From NCBI GenBank assembly GCA_014762585.1, contig JABURN010000096.1, forward strand, positions 1 to 7,541: DNA of 7,541 bases. The letters are read 5' to 3'. Origin of the DNA: Methylophaga sp. Lineage in GTDB: Bacteria > Pseudomonadota > Gammaproteobacteria > Nitrosococcales > Methylophagaceae. A program made the translations under genes and the position numbers. Under the pieces are notes generated by a model. It was given only the letters and a program-made list of their open reading frames with translations, searched no databases and was not told the origin of the DNA. Below, in pieces: positions 1-6,060 of the stretch (within the stretch, counting starts at the first letter, position 1; each line of letters starts with the position of its first letter).

Positions 1-18
1 AATGTGTATAAGAGACAG
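1..18. other. Residual Tn5/Nextera mosaic-end adapter (artefact)
   Basis: Bases 2-18 read ATGTGTATAAGAGACAG, identical to the last 17 bases of the 19-bp Tn5 mosaic end used in Nextera libraries; base 1 differs from the adapter. It lies exactly at the contig edge and is followed directly by coding sequence of the leftmost gene. This is most likely untrimmed adapter and should not be translated as part of that gene. Confidence 0.92.
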
Positions 19-504
19 CATCAGATCGATTTCAACGTCAGATTTGCGGATCCGGCCCTGCTCGACAATACCGAAACAGTCCAGTAGTTTGCCGTCAGTC
101 AAGGTGGTGTGAATGAAGTCCTGCTGGTAGGCCGGGAAGAAGTAACTATTGCGTTCATAGCCTATGCGCTTGTTGGCGAGGCCAAACTCACGCAATGCAT
201 CGACCAGCATCTGGATCGCATCACCGGTATCGGGATAGGGCCGCGTTCGTTCGACCCAGGTTCGGGCGATGATGTTGGATTCTTCCATCTGCCGGGTGAT
301 CATGAAGGGTTCCTGCTCCAGCGGCACCACCAGCGCCTGGAAAAAGGAATAACCGGTGGTCTGATAGTCTGTGAGGTACATGATGTTTTCCGGATCGGTG
401 ATCACCACCGCATCCAGTAGACGCTGGGCAATCCGCACCCGTAACTCACTGAGCCGGCGTTCATATTCCTCAAAGGGAAAAGTCATGTCATCACGTTGTC
501 TCAT
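19..504 (-). CDS. doeA: M24-family hydrolase, probable ectoine hydrolase DoeA (partial, N-terminal 162 codons)
   Basis: The gene runs leftward off the contig; codon 162 ends exactly where the adapter begins. The protein starts MRQRDDMTFPFEEYERRL and shows a creatinase/prolidase-type N-terminal domain: a DAVVITDPENIMYLTDY segment (residues 31-47) and IGYERNSYFF (114-123). The linker GRIRKSDVEIDLM (150-162) is where the metal-binding pita-bread domain normally begins, so the catalytic residues are not visible. The ATG overlaps the stop of the upstream transaminase (ATGA), and GGAGGA sits 6 bases before it inside that gene; an in-frame ATG at 486 is a second possible start. M24 enzymes include Xaa-Pro peptidases, creatinase and the ectoine hydrolase DoeA/EutD, which opens the ectoine ring to N-acetyl-diaminobutyrate. 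The family is clear; the ectoine assignment is inferred from the adjacent EctB/DoeD-type transaminase and deacetylase. Confidence 0.72.
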
Positions 505-1775
505 GCCGCTTCCTCCATGACTTTTTCAGTGATTTCAACCAGAATCTTCAGCCCTTCCTCCAGATCACTGTCCGGAATCGTCAGGGGCGGTATCAGTTTG
601 ACCACTCGGCCGCCGGTGCCACATGCGGCAATCAACAGGCCGGCTTCAAAGCAGCGTTCGACAATCGCTTTGGCCCGTTCGCCGGTCATCACATCCAGAC
701 CGAGTATCATACCTCTGCCGCGGATCTGAACCTGGTCGTAGCGCTGTTCAAGTGGTGCTAAGGCATCATTCATCCGGTCGCCCTTTTCATGCACTTCTTT
801 CATCAGACTGTTGTCTTCGAAGTAACTGAGCGCCTCGCTGCCGGCAACAAAAGAAATGCTCTGGCCGCGGAAGGTGCCGGTGTGCTCACCCGGAGACCAG
901 TACTCATCCACTTCCGGCTTAATCAGGTTCATCGCAATGGGCGTGCCCATTCCACCCAGGCCTTTAGCGAGACAGATGATGTCGGGGTCAATACCCATGT
1001 CATCAAAGCTGAAGAAGGAACCTGTGCGGCCCATGCCCACCTGGATATCATCGACTATCAGCAGCGCACCGACTTCCTTGGCCAGTGCCGCCACGGCCTG
1101 CAACCACTCTTTCGAGGCGACATTCACCCCGCCTTCAGCCTGCACCGTTTCCAGCAGAAAAGCGGCCGGCGGTGTCACGCCGCTTGAGGTATCGCGATAC
1201 AGACTGCGCATATGCTCAATGCTTTCCAGACCACAGCCGGACTCGCACCCCATACAGGGCTTGTTACAGCCAAAGGGATAATGTGAAACATGATTCAGGG
1301 GTACACCCGCTGCGCCGCGGAAATACCGGTTCGCTGTGGCTGCCAGTGAGCCCAGCGTCATACCGTGAAAGCCCCGTGTGAAGGCGACAATTTCCTGTCT
1401 GGCCGTCACCCGTCGTGCCAGTTTCATCGCTGCTTCCACCGCATTGGTGCCGGTGGGGCCGATGAACTGCATCTTGTGATTCATGTTTCGCGGTTTCAGC
1501 ACGACCTTTTCGAAGCGCTCCATAAACCGGCGTTTCGCGGTAGTCATCATGTCCAGCGCATGCGTCACCCCGCCGGATTGAATGTAATCCACTACGGCCT
1601 GAGTCATGCGCTCATTGTTGTGACCAAAATTGAGCACCCCGGCACCAGCGAAAAAGTCGATATATTCTTTGCCGTCCTCATCCCGCTGTCTTGCATTGCG
1701 TGCCTTATCGAACACAACCGGGTAAACACGGCAATAGGCTCGGATGGCGGACTCACGCTGTTCGAATACACTCAT
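501..1775 (-). CDS. doeD: Diaminobutyrate-2-oxoglutarate transaminase, EctB/DoeD type
   Basis: This is a 424-residue class III PLP aminotransferase, full length for the EctB/DoeD group. Visible landmarks are the N-terminal ARNARQRDEDGKEYIDFFAG (25-44), the phosphate-binding GPTGTNAVEAA (106-116), FHGMTLGSLA (136-145), the cofactor Asp in VDDIQVGMGR (241-250), the Schiff-base lysine K271 in LAKGLGG, and PGEHTGTFRGQ (295-305). It would transfer the 4-amino group of 2,4-diaminobutyrate to 2-oxoglutarate, giving aspartate 4-semialdehyde and glutamate, or run in reverse. The flanking genes are hydrolases, with no ectA or ectC adjacent, so the catabolic role (DoeD) is favoured over biosynthetic EctB. 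The start at 1775 has GGAGGT 5 bases upstream; an in-frame TTG at 1790 would place that site inside the gene. An oddity is four clustered cysteines (C170, C174, C177, C181). Family certain, direction of use inferred. Confidence 0.85.
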   Translation of the reverse strand: MSVFEQRESAIRAYCRVYPVVFDKARNARQRDEDGKEYIDFFAGAGVLNFGHNNERMTQAVVDYIQSGGVTHALDMMTTAKRRFMERFEKVVLKPRNMNHKMQFIGPTGTNAVEAAMKLARRVTARQEIVAFTRGFHGMTLGSLAATANRYFRGAAGVPLNHVSHYPFGCNKPCMGCESGCGLESIEHMRSLYRDTSSGVTPPAAFLLETVQAEGGVNVASKEWLQAVAALAKEVGALLIVDDIQVGMGRTGSFFSFDDMGIDPDIICLAKGLGGMGTPIAMNLIKPEVDEYWSPGEHTGTFRGQSISFVAGSEALSYFEDNSLMKEVHEKGDRMNDALAPLEQRYDQVQIRGRGMILGLDVMTGERAKAIVERCFEAGLLIAACGTGGRVVKLIPPLTIPDSDLEEGLKILVEITEKVMEEAA

Positions 1776-1828
1776 TAAATACCTCCACAAAAGAAACGCC
1801 GATGCTACGGCAACGGAAAACGGGTCGG

Positions 1829-2989
1829 TTATTCTGCAATCGGCGCACCGACCAGGCGCGAATAGAGTCGAGTGACAAGCGGTATCAACCTGTCATTGAA
1901 GTCATACAAGGGGCTATGGCAGACGGCCTGATGTTCAGGACCGTCATCGGCACCAATCAGGGCAAAAGCCCCCGGAATCTGTTCCAGGTAATAACTGAAG
2001 TCTTCTGACGCCATTACTGGCACCGGCAATCGATGATCCAGGCTGGCTTCACCATGGTCCAGCTGCCATTGATGACGCACAAAAGCCGCCTGCGAAGCAT
2101 GGTTAATGGTCGCGTTGTAGCGTGGAAAATGTCTGATTTCGGCTTCTACACCATAAGCTGCGGCAGTTTGCTGGCTGATCTCGGTAATCAGTGAATTTAC
2201 CCGATCCCGGGTAGCGATATCCGGCACGCGGATACTGCCGCCAATCAATGCCGTATCAGGAATCACGGTCGGCGCACTGGGCGCTTCGATCGAAGTTACA
2301 CTGACCACAGCGGGAGACTGGGGCGCCAGGTTGCGGCTGACGATTTGCTGCAGGGCCTGTGTCACGGCACTGGCTGCCAGCACCGGGTCATGACAGAGTT
2401 CCGGCTGACTCGCATGTCCGCCTTTTCCCTGCAGACTAATCTGAAAAGTACCGTTGCCACACATCACAATGCCGTCCGGGCAGACCAGTTTGCCAAAGGG
2501 AATCACCGGCCAGTTGTGCCAGCCGAAAATCATATCAATCCCTTCCAGCGCACCGTCATCAATCATTTTTTTTGCACCATGGCCCCCTTCTTCCGCTGGC
2601 TGGAACAACAGGGTTACCGGCCCCGGCAGGCTGGACTCAACCGATTTCAGCCAGCACGCTGTCGCCAGTAATGTCGCAGTGTGACCATCATGACCGCAGG
2701 CATGCATAAAACCCTCATGCTCCGAGCGCCAGTCATGTTCATTTTGCTCAAGGATGGGTAATGCATCCATATCGGCTCGAAGCGCGATATGTTGACCTTT
2801 GCTGTTGGGGTTAAGACGTCCCAGAGTGCCCAGCTCGGCGCAGGCTTGCCAGGGAATCTGCAGGGCGCTGAGTTCACGACGAATCAGATCAGCGGTACGC
2901 ACTTCCTGCCAGCCCAGCTCGGGATGCCGGTGCAGGTCACGGCGCAGTTGCTGCGCACTATCGATCGCTTGTTGCCAGATGTCGCCCAT
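1829..2989 (-). CDS. doeB2: M20-family amidohydrolase, probable N-acetyl-diaminobutyrate deacetylase (DoeB2-like)
   Basis: This 386-residue cytoplasmic metallo-amidohydrolase of the M20D/aminoacylase type shows the complete metal-site pattern: RRDLHRHPELG (16-26), RADMD (71-75), MHACGHDGHTA (95-105, ligands C98 and H100), the catalytic and ligand glutamates in PAEEGG (131-136), HNWP (158-161) and the late histidine in CHSP (H358). The dimerisation domain falls around 180-290. The family removes acyl groups from N-acyl amino acids. Being first in an operon with an EctB/DoeD-type transaminase and an M24 hydrolase, it would deacetylate N2-acetyl-L-2,4-diaminobutyrate in ectoine catabolism. Family alone would also allow hippurate, indole-acetyl amino acid or other N-acyl substrates. 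The ATG at 2989 is chosen because AGGGGG lies 4 bases upstream and the M20 start motif follows directly; an in-frame ATG at 3064 adds 25 non-family residues and has no ribosome site. Confidence 0.75.
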   Translation of the reverse strand: MGDIWQQAIDSAQQLRRDLHRHPELGWQEVRTADLIRRELSALQIPWQACAELGTLGRLNPNSKGQHIALRADMDALPILEQNEHDWRSEHEGFMHACGHDGHTATLLATACWLKSVESSLPGPVTLLFQPAEEGGHGAKKMIDDGALEGIDMIFGWHNWPVIPFGKLVCPDGIVMCGNGTFQISLQGKGGHASQPELCHDPVLAASAVTQALQQIVSRNLAPQSPAVVSVTSIEAPSAPTVIPDTALIGGSIRVPDIATRDRVNSLITEISQQTAAAYGVEAEIRHFPRYNATINHASQAAFVRHQWQLDHGEASLDHRLPVPVMASEDFSYYLEQIPGAFALIGADDGPEHQAVCHSPLYDFNDRLIPLVTRLYSRLVGAPIAE

Positions 2990-3009
2990 CTTGCCCCCTG
3001 CGGTTTGAC

Positions 3010-3030
3010 TCAAAACGGTGCACGTTTTGA
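3010..3030. promoter_or_regulatory. Perfect inverted repeat upstream of the ectoine-degradation operon (candidate operator)
   Basis: TCAAAACG (3010-3017) and CGTTTTGA (3023-3030) are exact reverse complements separated by GTGCA. The repeat is 21-42 bases upstream of the deacetylase ATG on the minus strand, a typical place for an operator or a 5'-leader hairpin. There is no T-tract on either side, so a terminator is unlikely. The cognate regulator is not identified; ectoine-catabolism regulators known elsewhere are AsnC-type (DoeX) and MocR-type (EnuR) proteins, neither of which is visible here. Confidence 0.5.
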
Positions 3031-3040
3031 AGAAAAGTGA

Positions 3041-3072
3041 TGTGGAAGCCCGCTGTGGAAGCATTTTGCTTC
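3041..3072. repeat. Short direct repeat and small hairpin in the divergent intergenic region
   Basis: TGTGGAAGC occurs at 3041-3049 and again at 3054-3062, 13 bases apart. The second copy runs into GAAGCA-TTT-TGCTTC (3058-3072), a 6-bp stem with a 3-base loop. This lies in the leader or promoter region of the minus-strand operon. It may be a binding-site array or chance; no function is assigned. Confidence 0.3.
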
Positions 3073-3173
3073 GAGAACGAGACTTTCAGGCTCAGACTAA
3101 CACCAAGCAAGCCTTGTTCCAATATTTTGAACCCTAAACAATAAGTCCTTGTACAGGCATCAATAATCATAAC

Positions 3174-3188
3174 TAGACGACTGGTCTA
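3174..3188. promoter_or_regulatory. NemR-type operator upstream of nemR
   Basis: TAGACGACTGGTCTA is an imperfect dyad (TAGAC-N5-GTCTA) of the kind bound by TetR-family dimers. It ends 12 bases before the nemR ATG and recurs exactly before yqhD. The half-sites resemble the TAGACC/GGTCTA-type box recalled for E. coli NemR. Occupancy here would allow autorepression. It is about 185 bp from the divergent deacetylase gene, so direct control of that gene is less likely. Confidence 0.82.
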
Positions 3189-3200
3189 TTTTTTGAAATA

Positions 3201-3824
3201 ATGAGCTTCATGAATCAAGCAGCCAGTTCACGTTACAGTGATACCCGACAACATATTCTTAGCACTGCCCAAACCATCATTTTGGGCAAAGGCTTTGCTG
3301 CGGTCGGTCTCAATGAGATTCTGAAAACGGCTGGCGTGCCCAAAGGGTCCTTCTATCACTATTTCGACTCTAAAGAACATTTCGGCAGTGTGATGCTGGA
3401 AAATTATTTTGATCAGTATATGTTGACCCTGGATAGCCACTTTCAGGGGGATGACAGCAGCGCCGTGGATCGCTTACTCAATTATTTCGATAACTGGAAA
3501 AATTCACAGTGCAGTGACACCTCAACCGACAAGTGCCTGGTTGTCAAACTCAGCGGTGAAGTCACCGACCTTTCCGAAAGCATGCGTCTGGCGCTGAAAC
3601 AGGGAACCCACCGTGTTATCAACCGACTGGCAGCCGTTGTTCAGCAAGCCATTGACCATGGTGAAATCTGCATTGACGATGACGCTCGAACTGTCACAGA
3701 AGAGATCTATTATTTATGGATTGGTGCCACCCTGCTCACCAAGGTCAACCACAACCCTGACGCTTTGCATGTCGCGATGAATGCATTGCATGCACGTTTG
3801 AATTTAACCAAGGCTGCTGTCTGA
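3201..3824 (+). CDS. nemR: TetR-family redox/electrophile-sensing repressor, NemR-like
   Basis: This is a 207-residue TetR regulator with an N-terminal helix-turn-helix (about 20-60, including LNEILKTAGVPKGSFYHYF) and a helical sensing domain. The sensor region NSQCSDTSTDKCLVVKLS matches the E. coli NemR pattern recalled from memory, with two cysteines eight positions apart (C104 and C112, aligning with C98 and C106) and a lysine in WIGATLLTK (K181, aligning with K175). In E. coli, C106 and K175 form a sulfenamide bond on oxidation by hypochlorite, and NemR also responds to electrophiles such as N-ethylmaleimide and methylglyoxal. Genes downstream encode aldehyde and enone reductases, including NemA, as expected for its regulon. 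Identical dyads precede this gene and yqhD, pointing to autoregulation and control of the operon. No clear ribosome site is seen; the ATG at 3210 (204 residues) is an equally possible start. Confidence 0.88.
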   Translation: MSFMNQAASSRYSDTRQHILSTAQTIILGKGFAAVGLNEILKTAGVPKGSFYHYFDSKEHFGSVMLENYFDQYMLTLDSHFQGDDSSAVDRLLNYFDNWKNSQCSDTSTDKCLVVKLSGEVTDLSESMRLALKQGTHRVINRLAAVVQQAIDHGEICIDDDARTVTEEIYYLWIGATLLTKVNHNPDALHVAMNALHARLNLTKAAV

Positions 3825-3837
3825 GGCCTTTTTATTT
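3810..3837 (+). terminator. Weak hairpin with T-rich tail at the end of nemR
   Basis: AAGGC (3810-3814) pairs with GCCTT (3826-3830) around an 11-base loop that contains the nemR stop codon, followed by TTTATTT. The stem is only 5 bp, so termination would be partial at best. It would separate nemR transcription from the second, operator-controlled promoter before yqhD. Confidence 0.3.
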
Positions 3838-3864
3838 GCCCAATAACTAGACGACTGGTCTATT
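3836..3864 (+). promoter_or_regulatory. Tentative promoter for the yqhD operon
   Basis: TTGCCC (3836-3841) and TCTATT (3859-3864) are spaced 17 bases apart and could be -35 and -10 elements; TATTAA at 3861 is an alternative -10. The NemR-type dyad lies across the spacer and the -10, which would give simple steric repression. Matches to consensus are modest; the operator position is the stronger evidence. Confidence 0.35.
3848..3862. promoter_or_regulatory. NemR-type operator upstream of yqhD
   Basis: This is a second exact copy of TAGACGACTGGTCTA, ending 20 bases before the yqhD start codon. The identity with the copy before nemR extends over 22 bases (3843-3864 against 3169-3190), including the asymmetric centre and both flanks. 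This implies the same repressor controls both transcription units. Confidence 0.85.
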
Positions 3865-3882
3865 AAATATCAAAGGATCTAC

Positions 3883-5043
3883 GTGAATAATTTTGAATTT
3901 TATAACCCGACCCGCATTGTCTTTGGCAAAGGACAAATCAATGCCATCGACCAGCTGGTTCCGGCAGCTGCCAGAGTACTCATCCTTTTTGGCGGCGAGA
4001 GTGCTAAAAAATACGGCACCTTGGATGAAGTAGAGACTGCACTGGGTCAACGTCATGTAGCGTTTTTCGGCGGTATTGAAGCCAATCCCAGCTACAGCAC
4101 CCTGATGAGAGCCGTTGAGCTTATCCGGGATAAAAAACTGGATTTTCTGCTGGCTGTCGGTGGTGGCTCGGTTATCGATGGCACCAAGTTTGTTGCAGCC
4201 GCAGTAGCCTGCGAGGATGATCCCTGGGAGGAAATCCTGGTCAAGGGCGCACGTGACATTCGCACTGCCCTGCCGTTCGGTAGTGTGCTCACTCTGCCTG
4301 CGACCGGTTCAGAAATGAATACAAACTCAGTTATCACCCGTTATGAAACACAGGAAAAACTGGCATTCAGTAGCCAGCTTGTTTTCCCCCAGTTTTCAAT
4401 ACTGGATCCAACCAAGGCCTACACCCTCCCCGGCAAACAACTGGCCAATGGCGTAGTAGATGCCTTCACCCATGTGATTGAACAATATCTGACTTATCCA
4501 GGAGCTGCCAGGATTCAGGACCGCTTTGCCGAGGGGCTGTTACAAACCTTGATAGAGATAGGCCCTGCTCTTCTGGAAAACCCGGAAGATTATGCGCTTC
4601 AATCTGATTTCATGTGGACAGCGACACTGGCTTTGAATGGCTTAATCGGCGTCGGTGTGCCACAGGACTGGGCCACACATATGATCGGTCACGAAATTAC
4701 GGCTTTGCATGGCCTCGACCATGCGCAAACCCTGGCCATTGTGCTTCCCAGCGTGATGCAGGAACAACGTGCCGCTAAACGCGACAAACTATTACAGTAC
4801 GCGGACCGCGTCTGGCATATCGATGAGGCAGACGAAGAACGCCGCATTGATCTGGCCATCAGTAAAACCCGCGGATTTTTTGAGCAGATGGGCGTGAAAA
4901 CACGGCTCAGTGATTACCAGATCGGCGCAGAGGCTATTCCGCTGATGGTCCAGCAACTGGAAAAGCATGGACTAACCCAACTGGGTGAGCGTGAAGATAT
5001 CGACCTTGATAAGAGCCGCCGGATTCTGGAAGCCAGTCTCTAA
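3883..5043 (+). CDS. yqhD: NADPH-dependent aldehyde reductase / iron-type alcohol dehydrogenase YqhD
   Basis: This 386-residue protein closely follows E. coli YqhD (387 aa) along its length. It starts MNNFEFYNPTRIVFGKG, and GGES (37-40) keeps the G37/G38/S40 residues of the NADPH phosphate pocket. GGGSVIDGTKF (93-103) and LPATGSE (138-144) are group III dehydrogenase signatures. The metal ligands are D193 and H197 (VVDAFTHVIEQ), H266 (QDWATHMIGHE) and H280 (GLDHAQTLA). The family reduces short and medium aldehydes, including acrolein, malondialdehyde, glyoxal and methylglyoxal, using NADPH in the cytosol. The start codon is GTG with AAGGA 5-6 bases upstream; no closer ATG fits the family start. 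In E. coli yqhD is controlled by the AraC-type YqhC; here a NemR-type box precedes it. The next gene begins 16 bases downstream, so it heads an operon. Confidence 0.93.
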   Translation: MNNFEFYNPTRIVFGKGQINAIDQLVPAAARVLILFGGESAKKYGTLDEVETALGQRHVAFFGGIEANPSYSTLMRAVELIRDKKLDFLLAVGGGSVIDGTKFVAAAVACEDDPWEEILVKGARDIRTALPFGSVLTLPATGSEMNTNSVITRYETQEKLAFSSQLVFPQFSILDPTKAYTLPGKQLANGVVDAFTHVIEQYLTYPGAARIQDRFAEGLLQTLIEIGPALLENPEDYALQSDFMWTATLALNGLIGVGVPQDWATHMIGHEITALHGLDHAQTLAIVLPSVMQEQRAAKRDKLLQYADRVWHIDEADEERRIDLAISKTRGFFEQMGVKTRLSDYQIGAEAIPLMVQQLEKHGLTQLGEREDIDLDKSRRILEASL

Positions 5044-5059
5044 AAACAAGGAGTCAGCC

Positions 5060-6049
5060 ATGTCAAAAGTAGTCAGATTCAATCAAACCGGGGAACCGGA
5101 TGTTCTAAAGCTTGTTGATGAAGAAGTGCCGCCACCGGGCGAAGGTGAAATACAGATTCAGGTCGCAGCCATCGGACTGAATCGGGCCGAAGCCATGTTC
5201 CGTCGTGGTCAATACCTGGAAGCCCCTCAATTTCCGGCGCGACTTGGCTATGAAGCTGCAGGAACCATCAAGGCCGTTGGTGAAAATGTGCATGGCTACA
5301 AGGTGGGTGATGCCGTCAGCACCATACCCAATTTCCCGCTGAATCGTTATGGCGTCTATGGCGAAGTCATTAACGTTCCCGTCACTGCGGTGGCTTTTCA
5401 CCCGCTCAACCTGAGTTGGGAGGAAGCAGCCGCAGTCTGGATGCAGTACCTCACGGCTTATGGTGCCCTGATCGATATTGCCAAGATGCAACCCGATGAC
5501 TTTGTGCTCATTCCGGCCGCCTCCAGCAGCGTGGGTCTGGCCGCCATTCAGTTGTGTAATCTGGTCGGGGCCGTACCCATCGCGATGACCCGCCATAGTG
5601 ACAAGAAACAGGAATTACTCAATCATGGCGCCCGGCATGTAGTCGTCAGCGAAGAAGAGGATGTCATCGCCGCCGTGGAAAATATCACTGAGGGTCAGGG
5701 TGCCCGTATCATCTTCGATCCGGTTGGCGGTCCGATGCTGGCGACCCTGGCCGAGGTCGCTTCCAGCCACGGCATTATTTTTCAATATGGCGCCTTGAGC
5801 CCTGAACCCACTCCATTCCCCCTGTTCAGTGTGCTGGGTAAAGGTCTGACTATCCGTGGCTATACCCTGTTTGAATTCACCCAGGATCCGCAACAACTGA
5901 AACGTGCCAAGGACGATATCTACGGCTGGCTGGAAGGCGCTCAGCTGAAACCGCTGATTGCTAAAACCTTCAGCCTGGATGAGATTGTCGAAGCACATCG
6001 TTATCTCGAATCCAATACCCAGTTCGGCAAAATTATCGTTACTGTCTAA
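5060..6049 (+). CDS. MDR-superfamily NAD(P)H-dependent oxidoreductase (quinone/enal reductase-like)
   Basis: This 329-residue medium-chain dehydrogenase/reductase has an N-terminal GroES-like domain (about 1-120, with PPPGEGEIQIQVAAIGLNR and GYEAAGTI) and a Rossmann cofactor domain (about 125-270), where IPAASSSVGLAAIQL (151-165) occupies the glycine-rich loop and IIFDPVGG (217-224) follows. Its only cysteine is C166 and N41 sits where zinc-dependent members usually have a ligand, so it belongs to the zinc-free quinone-oxidoreductase-like branch despite common automatic naming as a zinc alcohol dehydrogenase. Likely activity is NAD(P)H reduction of quinones or alpha,beta-unsaturated carbonyls; the substrate cannot be read from sequence. 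AAGGAG lies 6 bases before the ATG. In-frame starts further upstream (from 4985) overlap yqhD and are not needed. It sits between yqhD and nemA, 16 and 11 bases apart, consistent with cotranscription. Confidence 0.85.
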   Translation: MSKVVRFNQTGEPDVLKLVDEEVPPPGEGEIQIQVAAIGLNRAEAMFRRGQYLEAPQFPARLGYEAAGTIKAVGENVHGYKVGDAVSTIPNFPLNRYGVYGEVINVPVTAVAFHPLNLSWEEAAAVWMQYLTAYGALIDIAKMQPDDFVLIPAASSSVGLAAIQLCNLVGAVPIAMTRHSDKKQELLNHGARHVVVSEEEDVIAAVENITEGQGARIIFDPVGGPMLATLAEVASSHGIIFQYGALSPEPTPFPLFSVLGKGLTIRGYTLFEFTQDPQQLKRAKDDIYGWLEGAQLKPLIAKTFSLDEIVEAHRYLESNTQFGKIIVTV

Positions 6050-6060
6050 AAGGAATGTCT

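Noticed and set aside
1..18. Natural transposon end (Tn5-like)
   Set aside because: The match is to the engineered mosaic end at a contig edge, with no transposase or second end, so an adapter is the simpler explanation.
109..420. Plus-strand open frame antisense to the M24 hydrolase
   Set aside because: It lacks a family-like sequence and lies wholly opposite a frame that reads as a good creatinase-type domain with an overlapping start.
501..1775. Biosynthetic EctB in an ectoine synthesis cluster
   Set aside because: No ectA or ectC is adjacent; the neighbours are an amidohydrolase and an M24 hydrolase, which fits degradation better. The family alone does not decide.
1776..1790. In-frame TTG start for the transaminase
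   Set aside because: It would use the GGAGGT ribosome site as codons; the ATG at 1775 is correctly spaced from it.
1791..1811. Possible terminator between the deacetylase and transaminase genes (minus strand)
   Set aside because: The stem GCCG/CGGC is only 4 bp and the following T-run is interrupted; a 53-bp gap in a pathway operon is better read as cotranscribed.
2990..3064. Upstream in-frame ATG extending the M20 deacetylase by 25 residues
   Set aside because: It has no ribosome site, would bury the inverted repeat in coding sequence, and the added residues are not family-like or a convincing signal peptide.
4985..5059. Upstream in-frame extension of the MDR gene
   Set aside because: It overlaps the yqhD coding end, adds residues unlike the family, and the ATG at 5060 has AAGGAG at ideal spacing.
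5105..5596. 163-codon minus-strand open frame inside the MDR gene
   Set aside because: It is a shadow frame; the plus-strand protein has clear GroES-like and Rossmann signatures and a proper ribosome site.
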